This document shows positions 45,757-57,300 of a stretch of DNA of 64,000 bases, in pieces. Under the pieces are notes generated by a model. It had not been told where the DNA came from. It saw nothing but the letters and a program-made list of their open reading frames with translations, and made no database searches. Made by a program: the position numbers and the translations under genes. The stretch is from Lineus longissimus (Eukaryota; Nemertea; Pilidiophora; Heteronemertea; Lineidae). Every line of letters begins with the position of its first letter. The stretch's first letter is position 1. Where the stretch lies: positions 27,468,599-27,532,598 of the forward strand of contig NC_088309.1 in assembly GCF_910592395.1 (NCBI RefSeq). The letters run 5' to 3'.

Positions 45757-47661
45757 TTAATGTAAAGCAACGAACTCTTCCAGGGAGAAGGGAAGATGTC
45801 CTTTGTAGTCTATATGATGCTGGCGAACAGCTCGAGCAGCAAGGCATTTCAAGCTGATCTTCTTCAGGGTGCGCAGTATGATCTCGGAAACACCAGTCCA
45901 ACATACGTCCATAGGAGTCAATCCTTTCTTATTGGCCCTGTCCATATGACCTCCATATTCACACAGAAGGACAATGATTGAATGTAGAGTGAGGAAGTCA
46001 CTAATTGGTTTATCGTAGGTGACAATGATGTGTAGAGGGCTATCACCGTTCTTATCCACAGCATTTGTGTCTGCTCCACAGTGAATCAAGAGGCGCACAA
46101 CAGAAGCATTAGGATACCTGACAACGTCACACACATGGAAATCATCAACAGCTATTTGAGCATTAGAAGCGACATGAAGTGGGGTCATACCATGACCTAG
46201 CCGAAGGTCCATTTTGTTAAACATGTAAATGAACTTACACATTTCGAATTCTTGGTCTGTGTTGTGTTTGACTTTGCACAGCAAGGCAATCAGGTACATG
46301 GCAGTATGGAAGTCGGCTTCCATGGCTTCCTCCAAACTGAGTTGAGAATCTCCAGAGGAGGGTTCTGAACATTTCTGGTGGTTCTTTAATTCCTTTATGG
46401 CAAAATCAAACACACAGAGAATTCTGTCAAAGTCAACCTTCACCCCAACATGGATCATCTGAGAAAAAACTTGAGCAAATCTCAATAAGTCTTTCCCAAT
46501 TGATCTGTTATTCCCGAATCGTAAATCCATGGCCCTCAGCCAAAGTCCAATACACTTGTCAAATTGGGCCATATCAGCAAATACAGCACCGCGGAAGACA
46601 ATCGGGTGAAGCAGTTCTGGGTTTTCTGTGCCAAGGATCCGTTCCCGCATGATCAAAGCCTCCATATGGATCGCATGGGCATTGTGTTCAATGGCCTCAA
46701 GCTCAGACAGTGTCAGACACTCGCATCTGTTTTCATAAGCATCCTCTGGTGGACTCCAACTTTTCTTTATCACATTGTCCGGATCTCTGTGTCGTTCCAC
46801 CATTGCCAGCCACATGTAATGATAAGCCTTTTCAATGTTATAGTTATCTTTATCATTGGCAAAGGCAGTACCCATTAGCTCTAAACACTCAATTCTTTTT
46901 TCCGCATTAATCCAAAAGTCAGTTTCGTCGTGTTCCGATTCTGATAAGAAGTATTCCACCACTTCAGCTTGACAATTTTCAGCTGCTGTCATGAGAGGTG
47001 TCATGCCAACATTATTTGGTTGAAGTGTAGCACCGTATTGAATGAGCAATTTTACAATTTCAACATATCCACATTCCGCAGCAAAGTGGAGTGCTGTAGC
47101 TTCACAATGAGCCTTTAGATTCGGGTCGGATCCAGCCGAGAGAAGGGCTCTAACAACTTTCACATGTCCTTTGTAACAGGCAATCATGAGACAGGTATTG
47201 TCATATTTATTGGCGATAGTAAAGTCAGCATTGTTCTTAAGCAAGTATTCCACTATTTCCAACCGACCATCAAAACAAGCCGCTCTCAAAGGGGTAGAAT
47301 TCGAACTTGTAGCGTGGTTCGGCTGAGCACGCATTTCGACGAGAATTTTGACCACATCTAAATGTCCACCGCCTGCAGCACACCACAGAGCTGTGGCTTC
47401 TTCAATGATGTAACCATCAAACTTGACTTGAGCGACTTGTTCAATGTCAACATCAAAGTTGCTCAGCAACATGCGAACAACTTTCGAGTGTCCATTCCTG
47501 GCAGATATTATGAGGGGCGTTGTGTTCTGGCCATTTTCAAGGGTGAAGTGGGACAGGGCTTCATTGACCTCTTCACGCCGTCGATTGCAAAGCAAAGCGA
47601 ACAAACTGATGGCCATGCCATCTCTGGCAGCCATGTGTGTCTTTTCTTTCAAAGACGACAT
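45757..47661 (-). CDS. FEM1B: FEM1B-like ankyrin-repeat substrate receptor of Cullin-2 ligases, single exon
   Basis: One uninterrupted 634-codon frame starts at ATG 47661 (MSSLKEKTHMAARDGMA). Ankyrin repeats run from about residue 45 to 240 (TPLIISARNGHSKVVRMLL, STPLRAACFDGRLEIVEYL, NTCLMIACYKGHVKVV), followed by a TPR-like helical region with YNIEKAYHYMWLAMVERH and DLLRFAQVFSQMIH, two C-terminal ankyrin repeats, and SLKCLAARAV, which corresponds to the VHL-box region that contacts Elongin BC and CUL2. Length matches human FEM1B (627) and the C-terminus LEEFVALH matches its LEEFV-GFH ending. Cys186 in KAHCEATALHF corresponds to the human FEM1B Cys186 needed for FNIP1 recognition in reductive-stress signalling. 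FEM1 proteins also read C-terminal Arg degrons. FEM1A/FEM1C origin cannot be fully excluded but similarity favours FEM1B. Confidence 0.93.
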   Translation of the reverse strand: MSSLKEKTHMAARDGMAISLFALLCNRRREEVNEALSHFTLENGQNTTPLIISARNGHSKVVRMLLSNFDVDIEQVAQVKFDGYIIEEATALWCAAGGGHLDVVKILVEMRAQPNHATSSNSTPLRAACFDGRLEIVEYLLKNNADFTIANKYDNTCLMIACYKGHVKVVRALLSAGSDPNLKAHCEATALHFAAECGYVEIVKLLIQYGATLQPNNVGMTPLMTAAENCQAEVVEYFLSESEHDETDFWINAEKRIECLELMGTAFANDKDNYNIEKAYHYMWLAMVERHRDPDNVIKKSWSPPEDAYENRCECLTLSELEAIEHNAHAIHMEALIMRERILGTENPELLHPIVFRGAVFADMAQFDKCIGLWLRAMDLRFGNNRSIGKDLLRFAQVFSQMIHVGVKVDFDRILCVFDFAIKELKNHQKCSEPSSGDSQLSLEEAMEADFHTAMYLIALLCKVKHNTDQEFEMCKFIYMFNKMDLRLGHGMTPLHVASNAQIAVDDFHVCDVVRYPNASVVRLLIHCGADTNAVDKNGDSPLHIIVTYDKPISDFLTLHSIIVLLCEYGGHMDRANKKGLTPMDVCWTGVSEIILRTLKKISLKCLAARAVRQHHIDYKGHLPFSLEEFVALH

Positions 47662-47860
47662 ATTTTGTCCAATAAATCTGTATTTAGAGGCATGATTTTC
47701 TTATGACATGTATTGTACGACAAAACATGCATGAGGAAACAAAATTTCTTAGTTGTGGTTGTCGCAATGGTAAACATTGGACAACCTCACACCGACCATG
47801 TTAGAGACTGCCGCGATGCGACATAAGACAAGTTCGGCTTGTAGTGTGAAACTACATAGC

Positions 47861-48360
47861 CAGGCGCGGATCCAAGGGGGGGGGGGGCGCACCCGCACAC
47901 GCCATGATCCCACGAAGGATCTTTCCCGCCGCAATCGGCTATCTGTGCAATGGTCAGCTGACCGACCAATACGCCGCAGATGCGCTACAGACAGGTAGCC
48001 TAATCATGGCGGAAAAACGAAAGTCGCAGTCATCTCTCGTCGATTTATTTGCGAAGAGTAGAAAAAAAGACGCTCAACTTTGAAAAAGAATTTTCAACCT
48101 TCTTTCATAAATCACTACCTCCTTCAAACCACGTGCCTTTCCTTCAGTCGGACTTTTTTTCAGAATTTTTTCAGGCAATACCGATCTGTTCCTGATGATT
48201 TTGCAGACAAAAAACACTGAAAATGGGGTGGGAGTGGTGCTTAATATTTGAAGATCAGATGGCAGGAAATCGCATATATGGAGTCTTATCTTAAACATTT
48301 TTCTGGGGGAGGCCCCCAGACCTCCCGCCGTCGCTTCGCGCCTGCGGCGGTCCCGGTCTT
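47861..48360 (+). mobile_element. Truncated hAT-like DNA transposon 5' fragment
   Basis: The left end reads CAGGCGCGGATCCAAGG followed by a run of G, a terminus form widely seen in hAT-type elements of marine invertebrates. A small transposase-like N-terminal frame follows at 48006-48083, and a GGGGGAGGCCCCCAGACC stretch near 48305 is of the kind found close to the other end. No matching right terminus (reverse complement ending GCGCCTG) is seen before the satellite array starts, so the element is broken. Family assignment is by recall of terminus style, not by a search. Confidence 0.5.
48006..48083 (+). pseudogene. Truncated N-terminus of a hAT-type transposase
   Basis: A 25-codon frame begins MAEKRKSQSSLVDLFAKS and stops at TGA 48081-48083. 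Lys/Arg-rich starts with a QxxLxxFF-like motif are common at the N-termini of hAT transposases of the zinc-finger MYM/TTF type. Nothing recognisable of the catalytic domain follows, so this is a remnant. Confidence 0.45.
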
Positions 48361-51300
48361 GATAGCCTCGGCGGTTAGACGGTTGCAGTGTGGAATGGTT
48401 GGTCACGAGTTCGAACCCCGACGAATCTATTTCTTTTAGATTTGTGTAAAATGTTCTCGCTATTATTCATTCATGTACGTTTATCAGGCGCGGATCCAAG
48501 CGGGTATACCAGACGCAAGGCTCCTAATTGATGTAAACGTTTTTCATTTACCACTCATGAAATTTTGGAACACACCTGTCCAGGAATGTTGATGAGAAAT
48601 GCAGAGCACGCTCCCTCTTCTTCCAGTTCCTAGATTCGCCGGCCCTCTTATACCACCACCTTATACCATTATGAAGATTATCACGAAGAAAACCCCTTCA
48701 CCCGAACTTTTCAAGCTGAACTACACACTGATTTAGGTGTTCGAGCACTCCAGAGAATGGTTTGACATGTCGGCGCTAGATTCATTATCGGTGATGAGCA
48801 TTTAGTTTGTAACTACAGTGATGAGCTGCAGGCGGATAGATTCAAATTACATATCATCTTCCTGGTCACCTAAATCCCACACCCAAACTGTCCCTTCAAA
48901 TCACGTTCACGGAGCAAAATAAATACAATTGCCGTGTGTTTGCGCACTTCCGACGACAAAGGAATCGAATCTTAATTCAAATTCGCCATTGCTGACATCA
49001 TTGGCGCCAAAGACTATTTCTTTTGACCCTGTTGACCTCGCTTCTAAAAACTTTTTTGAGGAAGCCATTCAAACATTAAAATCAACTACGAACATTATCT
49101 ATAATATCACCGAGCTATATAAATGCGATATATCAAGAAATAACTGTCGCATTATCGAATTATACGGTTAGCTTGGAACTATTTGGACCCAATTACCCTT
49201 CCGCCAGCGTATAACCTCGTCACAATCATGGCGCTTCTTCAATATGCCGACGACTTGACCAACGAAAATCCCGGTCTACCATTAAAGCCTTGATGGCCTC
49301 GGCGGTTAGACGGTTGCACTGTGGAATGGTTGGTCACGAGTTCGAACCCCGGCGAATCTACTTTTTCGAGATTTTTGAAGAATGTTCTCGTAATTATTCA
49401 TTCATGTACGTTTATCAGGCACGGATCCAAGCGGGTAGACTCTATACCAGACGCAAGGCTCCTAATTGATGTAAACGTTTTTCATTTACCACTCATGAAA
49501 TTTTGGAACACACCTGTCCAGGAATGTTGATGAGAAATGCAGAGCACGCTCCCTCTTCTTCCAGTTCCTAGATTCGCCGGCCCTCTTATACCACCACCTT
49601 ATACCATTATGAAGATTATCACGAAGAAAACCCCTTCACCCGAACTTTTCAAGCTGAACTACACACTGATTTAGGTGTTCGAGCACTCCAGAGAATGGTT
49701 TGACATGTCGGCGCTAGATTCATTATCGGTGATGAGCATTTAGTTTGTAACTACAGTGATGAGCTGCAGGCGGATAGATTCAAATTACATATCATCTTCC
49801 TGGTCACCTAAATCCCACACCCAAACTGTCCCTTCAAATCACGTTCACGGAGCAAAATAAATACAATTGCCGTGTGTTTGCGCACTTCCGACGACAAAGG
49901 AATCGAATCTTAATTCAAATTCGCCATTGCTGACATCATTGGCGCCAAAGACTATTTCTTTTGACCCTGTTGACCTCGCTTCTAAAAACTTTTTTGAGAA
50001 AGCCATTCAAACATTAAAATCAACTACGAACATTATCTATAATATCACCGAGCTATATAAATGCGATATATCAAGAAATAACTGTCGCATTATCGAATTA
50101 TACGGTTAGCTTGGAACTATTTGTACCCAATTACCCTTCCGCCAGCGTATAACCTCGTCACAATCATGGCGCTTCTTCAATATGCCGACGACTTGACCAA
50201 CGAAAATCCCGGTCTACCATTAAAGCCTTGATGGCCTCGGCGGTTAGACGGTTGCACTGTGGAATGGTTGGTCACGAGTTCGAACCCCGGCGAATCTACT
50301 TTTTCGAGATTTTTGAAGAATGTTCTCGTAATTATTCATTCATGTACGTTTATCAGGCACGGATCCAAGCGGGTATACCAGACGCAAGGCTCCTAATTGA
50401 TGTAAACGTTTTTCATTTACCACTCATGAAATTTTGGAACACACCTGTCCAGGAATGTTGATGAGAAATGCAGAGCACGCTCCCTCTTCTTCCAGTTCCT
50501 AGATTCGCCGGCCCTCTTATACCACCACCTTATACCATTATGAAGATTATCACGAAGAAAACCCCTTCACCCGAACTTTTCAAGCTGAACTACACACTGA
50601 TTTAGGTGTTCGAGCACTCCAGAGAATGGTTTGACATGTCGGCGCTAGATTCATTATCGGTGATGAGCATTTAGTTTGTAACTACAGTGATGAGCTGCAG
50701 GCGGATAGATTCAAATTACATATCATCTTCCTGGTCACCTAAATCCCACACCCAAACTGTCCCTTCAAATCACGTTCACGGAGCAAAATAAATACAATTG
50801 CCGTGTGTTTGCGCACTTCCGACGACAAAGGAATCGAATCTTAATTCAAATTCGCCATTGCTGACATCATTGGCGCCAAAGACTATTTCTTTTGACCCTG
50901 TTGACCTCGCTTCTAAAAACTTTTTTGAGAAAGCCATTCAAACATTAAAATCAACTACGAACATTATCTATAATATCACCGAGCTATATAAATGCGATAT
51001 ATCAAGAAATAACTGTCGCATTATCGAATTATACGGTTAGCTTGGAACTATTTGGACCCAATTACCCTTCCGCCAGCGTATAACCTCGTCACAATCATGG
51101 CGCTTCTTCAATATGCCGACGACTTGACCAACGAAAATCCCGGTCTACCATTAAAGCCTTGATGGCCTCGGCGGTTAGACGGTTGCACTGTGGAATGGTT
51201 GGTCACGAGTTCGAACCCCGGCGAATCTACTTTTTCGAGATTTTTGAAGAATGTTCTCGTAATTATTCATTCATGTACGTTTATCAGGCACGGATCCAAG

Positions 51301-54300
51301 CGGGTATACCAGACGCAAGGCTCCTAATTGATGTAAACGTTTTTCATTTACCACTCATGAAATTTTGGAACACACCTGTCCAGGAATGTTGATGAGAAAT
51401 GCAGAGCACGCTCCCTCTTCTTCCAGTTCCTAGATTCGCCGGCCCTCTTATACCACCACCTTATACCATTATGAAGATTATCACGAAGAAAACCCCTTCA
51501 CCCGAACTTTTCAAGCTGAACTACACACTGATTTAGGTGTTCGAGCACTCCAGAGAATGGTTTGACATGTCGGCGCTAGATTCATTATCGGTGATGAGCA
51601 TTTAGTTTGTAACTACAGTGATGAGCTGCAGGCGGATAGATTCAAATTACATATCATCTTCCTGGTCACCTAAATCCCACACCCAAACTGTCCCTTCAAA
51701 TCACGTTCACGGAGCAAAATAAATACAATTGCCGTGTGTTTGCGCACTTCCGACGACAAAGGAATCGAATCTTAATTCAAATTCGCCATTGCTGACATCA
51801 TTGGCGCCAAAGACTATTTCTTTTGACCCTGTTGACCTCGCTTCTAAAAACTTTTTTGAGAAAGCCATTCAAACATTAAAATCAACTACGAACATTATCT
51901 ATAATATCACCGAGCTATATAAATGCGATATATCAAGAAATAACTGTCGCATTATCGAATTATACGGTTAGCTTGGAACTATTTGGACCCAATTACCCTT
52001 CCGCCAGCGTATAACCTCGTCACAATCATGGCGCTTCTTCAATATGCCGACGACTTGACCAACGAAAATCCCGGTCTACCATTAAAGCCTTGATGGCCTC
52101 GGCGGTTAGACGGTTGCACTGTGGAATGGTTGGTCACGAGTTCGAACCCCGGCGAATCTACTTTTTCGAGATTTTTGAAGAATGTTCTCGTAATTATTCA
52201 TTCATGTACGTTTATCAGGCACGGATCCAAGCGGGTATACCAGACGCAAGGCTCCTAATTGATGTAAACGTTTTTCATTTACCACTCATGAAATTTTGGA
52301 ACACACCTGTCCAGGAATGTTGATGAGAAATGCAGAGCACGCTCCCTCTTCTTCCAGTTCCTAGATTCGCCGGCCCTCTTATACCACCACCTTATACCAT
52401 TATGAAGATTATCACGAAGAAAACCCCTTCACCCGAACTTTTCAAGCTGAACTACACACTGATTTAGGTGTTCGAGCACTCCAGAGAATGGTTTGACATG
52501 TCGGCGCTAGATTCATTATCGGTGATGAGCATTTAGTTTGTAACTACAGTGATGAGCTGCAGGCGGATAGATTCAAATTACATATCATCTTCCTGGTCAC
52601 CTAAATCCCACACCCAAACTGTCCCTTCAAATCACGTTCACGGAGCAAAATAAATACAATTGCCGTGTGTTTGCGCACTTCCGACGACAAAGGAATCGAA
52701 TCTTAATTCAAATTCGCCATTGCTGACATCATTGGCGCCAAAGACTATTTCTTTTGACCCTGTTGACCTCGCTTCTAAAAACTTTTTTGAGAAAGCCATT
52801 CAAACATTAAAATCAACTACGAACATTATCTATAATATCACCGAGCTATATAAATGCGATATATCAAGAAATAACTGTCGCATTATCGAATTATACGGTT
52901 AGCTTGGAACTATTTGTACCCAATTACCCTTCCGCCAGCGTATAACCTCGTCACAATCATGGCGCTTCTTCAATATGCCGACGACTTGACCAACGAAAAT
53001 CCCGGTCTACCATTAAAGCCTTGATGGCCTCGGCGGTTAGACGGTTACACTGTGGAATGGTTGGTCACGAGTTCGAACCCCGGCGAATCTACTTTTTCGA
53101 GATTTTTGAAGAATGTTCTCGTAATTATTCATTCATGTACGTTTATCAGGCACGGATCCAAGCGGGTATACCAGACGCAAGGCTCCTAATTGATGTAAAC
53201 GTTTTTCATTTACCACTCATGAAATTTTGGAACACACCTGTCCAGGAATGTTGATGAGAAATGCAGAGCACGCTCCCTCTTCTTCCAGTTCCTAGATTCG
53301 CCGGCCCTCTTATACCACCACCTTATACCATTATGAAGATTATCACGAAGAAAACCCCTTCACCCGAACTTTTCAAGCTGAACTACACACTGATTTAGGT
53401 GTTCGAGCACTCCAGAGAATGGTTTGACATGTCGGCGCTAGATTCATTATCGGTGATGAGCATTTAGTTTGTAACTACAGTGATGAGCTGCAGGCGGATA
53501 GATTCAAATTACATATCATCTTCCTGGTCACCTAAATCCCACACCCAAACTGTCCCTTCAAATCACGTTCACGGAGCAAAATAAATACAATTGCCGTGTG
53601 TTTGCGCACTTCCGACGACAAAGGAATCGAATCTTAATTCAAATTCGCCATTGCTGACATCATTGGCGCCAAAGACTATTTCTTTTGACCCTGTTGACCT
53701 CGCTTCTAAAAACTTTTTTGAGGAAGCCATTCAAACATTAAAATCAACTACGAACATTATCTATAATATCACCGAGCTATATAAATGCGATATATCAAGA
53801 TATAACTGTCGCATTATCGAATTATACGGTTAGCTTGGAACTATTTGTACCCAATTACCCTTCCGCCAGCGTATAACCTCGTCACAATCATGGCGCTTCT
53901 TCAATATGCCGACGACTTGACCAACGAAAATCCCGGTCTACCATTAAAGCCTTGATGGCCTCGGCGGTTAGACGGTTGCACTGTGGAATGGTTGGTCACG
54001 AGTTCGAACCCCGGCGAATCTACTTTTTCGAGATTTTTGAAGAATGTTCTCGTAATTATTCATTCATGTACGTTTATCAGGCACGGATCCAAGCGGGTAT
54101 ACCAGACGCAAGGCTCCTAATTGATGTAAACGTTTTTCATTTACCACTCATGAAATTTTGGAACACACCTGTCCAGGAATGTTGATGAGAAATGCAGAGC
54201 ACGCTCCCTCTTCTTCCAGTTCCTAGATTCGCCGGCCCTCTTATACCACCACCTTATACCATTATGAAGATTATCACGAAGAAAACCCCTTCACCCGAAC

Positions 54301-57300
54301 TTTTCAAGCTGAACTACACACTGATTTAGGTGTTCGAGCACTCCAGAGAATGGTTTGACATGTCGGCGCTAGATTCATTATCGGTGATGAGCATTTAGTT
54401 TGTAACTACAGTGATGAGCTGCAGGCGGATAGATTCAAATTACATATCATCTTCCTGGTCACCTAAATCCCACACCCAAACTGTCCCTTCAAATCACGTT
54501 CACGGAGCAAAATAAATACAATTGCCGTGTGTTTGCGCACTTCCGACGACAAAGGAATCGAATCTTAATTCAAATTCGCCATTGCTGACATCATTGGCGC
54601 CAAAGACTATTTCTTTTGACCCTGTTGACCTCGCTTCTAAAAACTTTTTTGAGAAAGCCATTCAAACATTAAAATCAACTACGAACATTATCTATAATAT
54701 CACCGAGCTATATAAATGCGATATATCAAGAAATAACTGTCGCATTATCGAATTATACGGTTAGCTTGGAACTATTTGGACCCAATTACCCTTCCGCCAG
54801 CGTATAACCTCGTCACAATCATGGCGCTTCTTCAATATGCCGACGACTTGACCAACGAAAATCCCGGTCTACCATTAAAGCCTTGATGGCCTCGGCGGTT
54901 AGACGGTTGCACTGTGGAATGGTTGGTCACGAGTTCGAACCCCGGCGAATCTACTTTTTCGAGATTTTTGAAGAATGTTCTCGTAATTATTCATTCATGT
55001 ACGTTTATCAGGCACGGATCCAAGCGGGTATACCAGACGCAAGGCTCCTAATTGATGTAAACGTTTTTCATTTACCACTCATGAAATTTTGGAACACACC
55101 TGTCCAGGAATGTTGATGAGAAATGCAGAGCACGCTCCCTCTTCTTCCAGTTCCTAGATTCGCCGGCCCTCTTATACCACCACCTTATACCATTATGAAG
55201 ATTATCACGAAGAAAACCCCTTCACCCGAACTTTTCAAGCTGAACTACACACTGATTTAGGTGTTCGAGCACTCCAGAGAATGGTTTGACATGTCGGCGC
55301 TAGATTCATTATCGGTGATGAGCATTTAGTTTGTAACTACAGTGATGAGCTGCAGGCGGATAGATTCAAATTACATATCATCTTCCTGGTCACCTAAATC
55401 CCACACCCAAACTGTCCCTTCAAATCACGTTCACGGAGCAAAATAAATACAATTGCCGTGTGTTTGCGCACTTCCGACGACAAAGGAATCGAATCTTAAT
55501 TCAAATTCGCCATTGCTGACATCATTGGCGCCAAAGACTATTTCTTTTGACCCTGTTGACCTCGCTTCTAAAAACTTTTTTGAGAAAGCCATTCAAACAT
55601 TAAAATCAACTACGAACATTATCTATAATATCACCGAGCTATATAAATGCGATATATCAAGAAATAACTGTCGCATTATCGAATTATACGGTTAGCTTGG
55701 AACTATTTGGACCCAATTACCCTTCCGCCAGCGTATAACCTCGTCACAATCATGGCGCTTCTTCAATATGCCGACGACTTGACCAACGAAAATCCCGGTC
55801 TACCATTAAAGCCTTGATGGCCTCGGCGGTTAGACGGTTGCACTGTGGAATGGTTGGTCACGAGTTCGAACCCCGGCGAATCTACTTTTTCGAGATTTTT
55901 GAAGAATGTTCTCGTAATTATTCATTCATGTACGTTTATCAGGCACGGATCCAAGCGGGTATACCAGACGCAAGGCTCCTAATTGATGTAAACGTTTTTC
56001 ATTTACCACTCATGAAATTTTGGAACACACCTGTCCAGGAATGTTGATGAGAAATGCAGAGCACGCTCCCTCTTCTTCCAGTTCCTAGATTCGCCGGCCC
56101 TCTTATACCACCACCTTATACCATTATGAAGATTATCACGAAGAAAACCCCTTCACCCGAACTTTTCAAGCTGAACTACACACTGATTTAGGTGTTCGAG
56201 CACTCCAGAGAATGGTTTGACATGTCGGCGCTAGATTCATTATCGGTGATGAGCATTTAGTTTGTAACTACAGTGATGAGCTGCAGGCGGATAGATTCAA
56301 ATTACATATCATCTTCCTGGTCACCTAAATCCCACACCCAAACTGTCCCTTCAAATCACGTTCACGGAGCAAAATAAATACAATTGCCGTGTGTTTGCGC
56401 ACTTCCGACGACAAAGGAATCGAATCTTAATTCAAATTCGCCATTGCTGACATCATTGGCGCCAAAGACTATTTCTTTTGACCCTGTTGACCTCGCTTCT
56501 AAAAACTTTTTTGAGAAAGCCATTCAAACATTAAAATCAACTACGAACATTATCTATAATATCACCGAGCTATATAAATGCGATATATCAAGAAATAACT
56601 GTCGCATTATCGAATTATACGGTTAGCTTGGAACTATTTGTACCCAATTACCCTTCCGCCAGCGTATAACCTCGTCACAATCATGGCGCTTCTTCAATAT
56701 GCCGACGACTTGACCAACGAAAATCCCGGTCTACCATTAAAGCCTTGATGGCCTCGGCGGTTAGACGGTTGCACTGTGGAATGGTTGGTCACGAGTTCGA
56801 ACCCCGGCGAATCTACTTTTTCGAGATTTTTGAAGAATGTTCTCGTAATTATTCATTCATGTACGTTTATCAGGCACGGATCCAAGCGGGTATACCAGAC
56901 GCAAGGCTCCTAATTGATGTAAACGTTTTTCATTTACCACTCATGAAATTTTGGAACACACCTGTCCAGGAATGTTGATGAGAAATGCAGAGCACGCTCC
57001 CTCTTCTTCCAGTTCCTAGATTCGCCGGCCCTCTTATACCACCACCTTATACCATTATGAAGATTATCACGAAGAAAACCCCTTCACCCGAACTTTTCAA
57101 GCTGAACTACACACTGATTTAGGTGTTCGAGCACTCCAGAGAATGGTTTGACATGTCGGCGCTAGATTCATTATCGGTGATGAGCATTTAGTTTGTAACT
57201 ACAGTGATGAGCTGCAGGCGGATAGATTCAAATTACATATCATCTTCCTGGTCACCTAAATCCCACACCCAAACTGTCCCTTCAAATCACGTTCACGGAG

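Noticed and set aside
47362-47706. Plus-strand frames opposite FEM1B
   Set aside because: They mirror the codons of the ankyrin gene on the other strand and have no family similarity.
48929-49171. 80-codon frame repeated in every satellite monomer as a possible tandem gene
   Set aside because: It begins with TTG rather than ATG, resembles no family I know, and the variants seen (Lys/Glu, Asn/Tyr) change amino acids, which does not suggest protein constraint.
49229-49294. QYADDL-like stretch (frame from the ATG ATGGCGCTTCTT) recalling the reverse-transcriptase YADD motif
   Set aside because: The frame is only 21 codons from ATG, no other reverse-transcriptase block is near, and the chance of such a short match is high.
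49292-49366. Functional tRNA gene array
   Set aside because: A and B boxes fit, but the acceptor strands and T stem do not pair, so a mature tRNA is not expected.
50400-50460. AATTTTGGA as an Sm site of a tandem snRNA gene
   Set aside because: No flanking stem-loops or U1-U6 signature sequences are seen, and the array also lacks 5S rRNA internal control elements.
50228-50461. 77-codon frame repeated in the satellite
   Set aside because: It starts at TTG and runs through the tRNA-like A and B boxes, so it is a by-product of that module.
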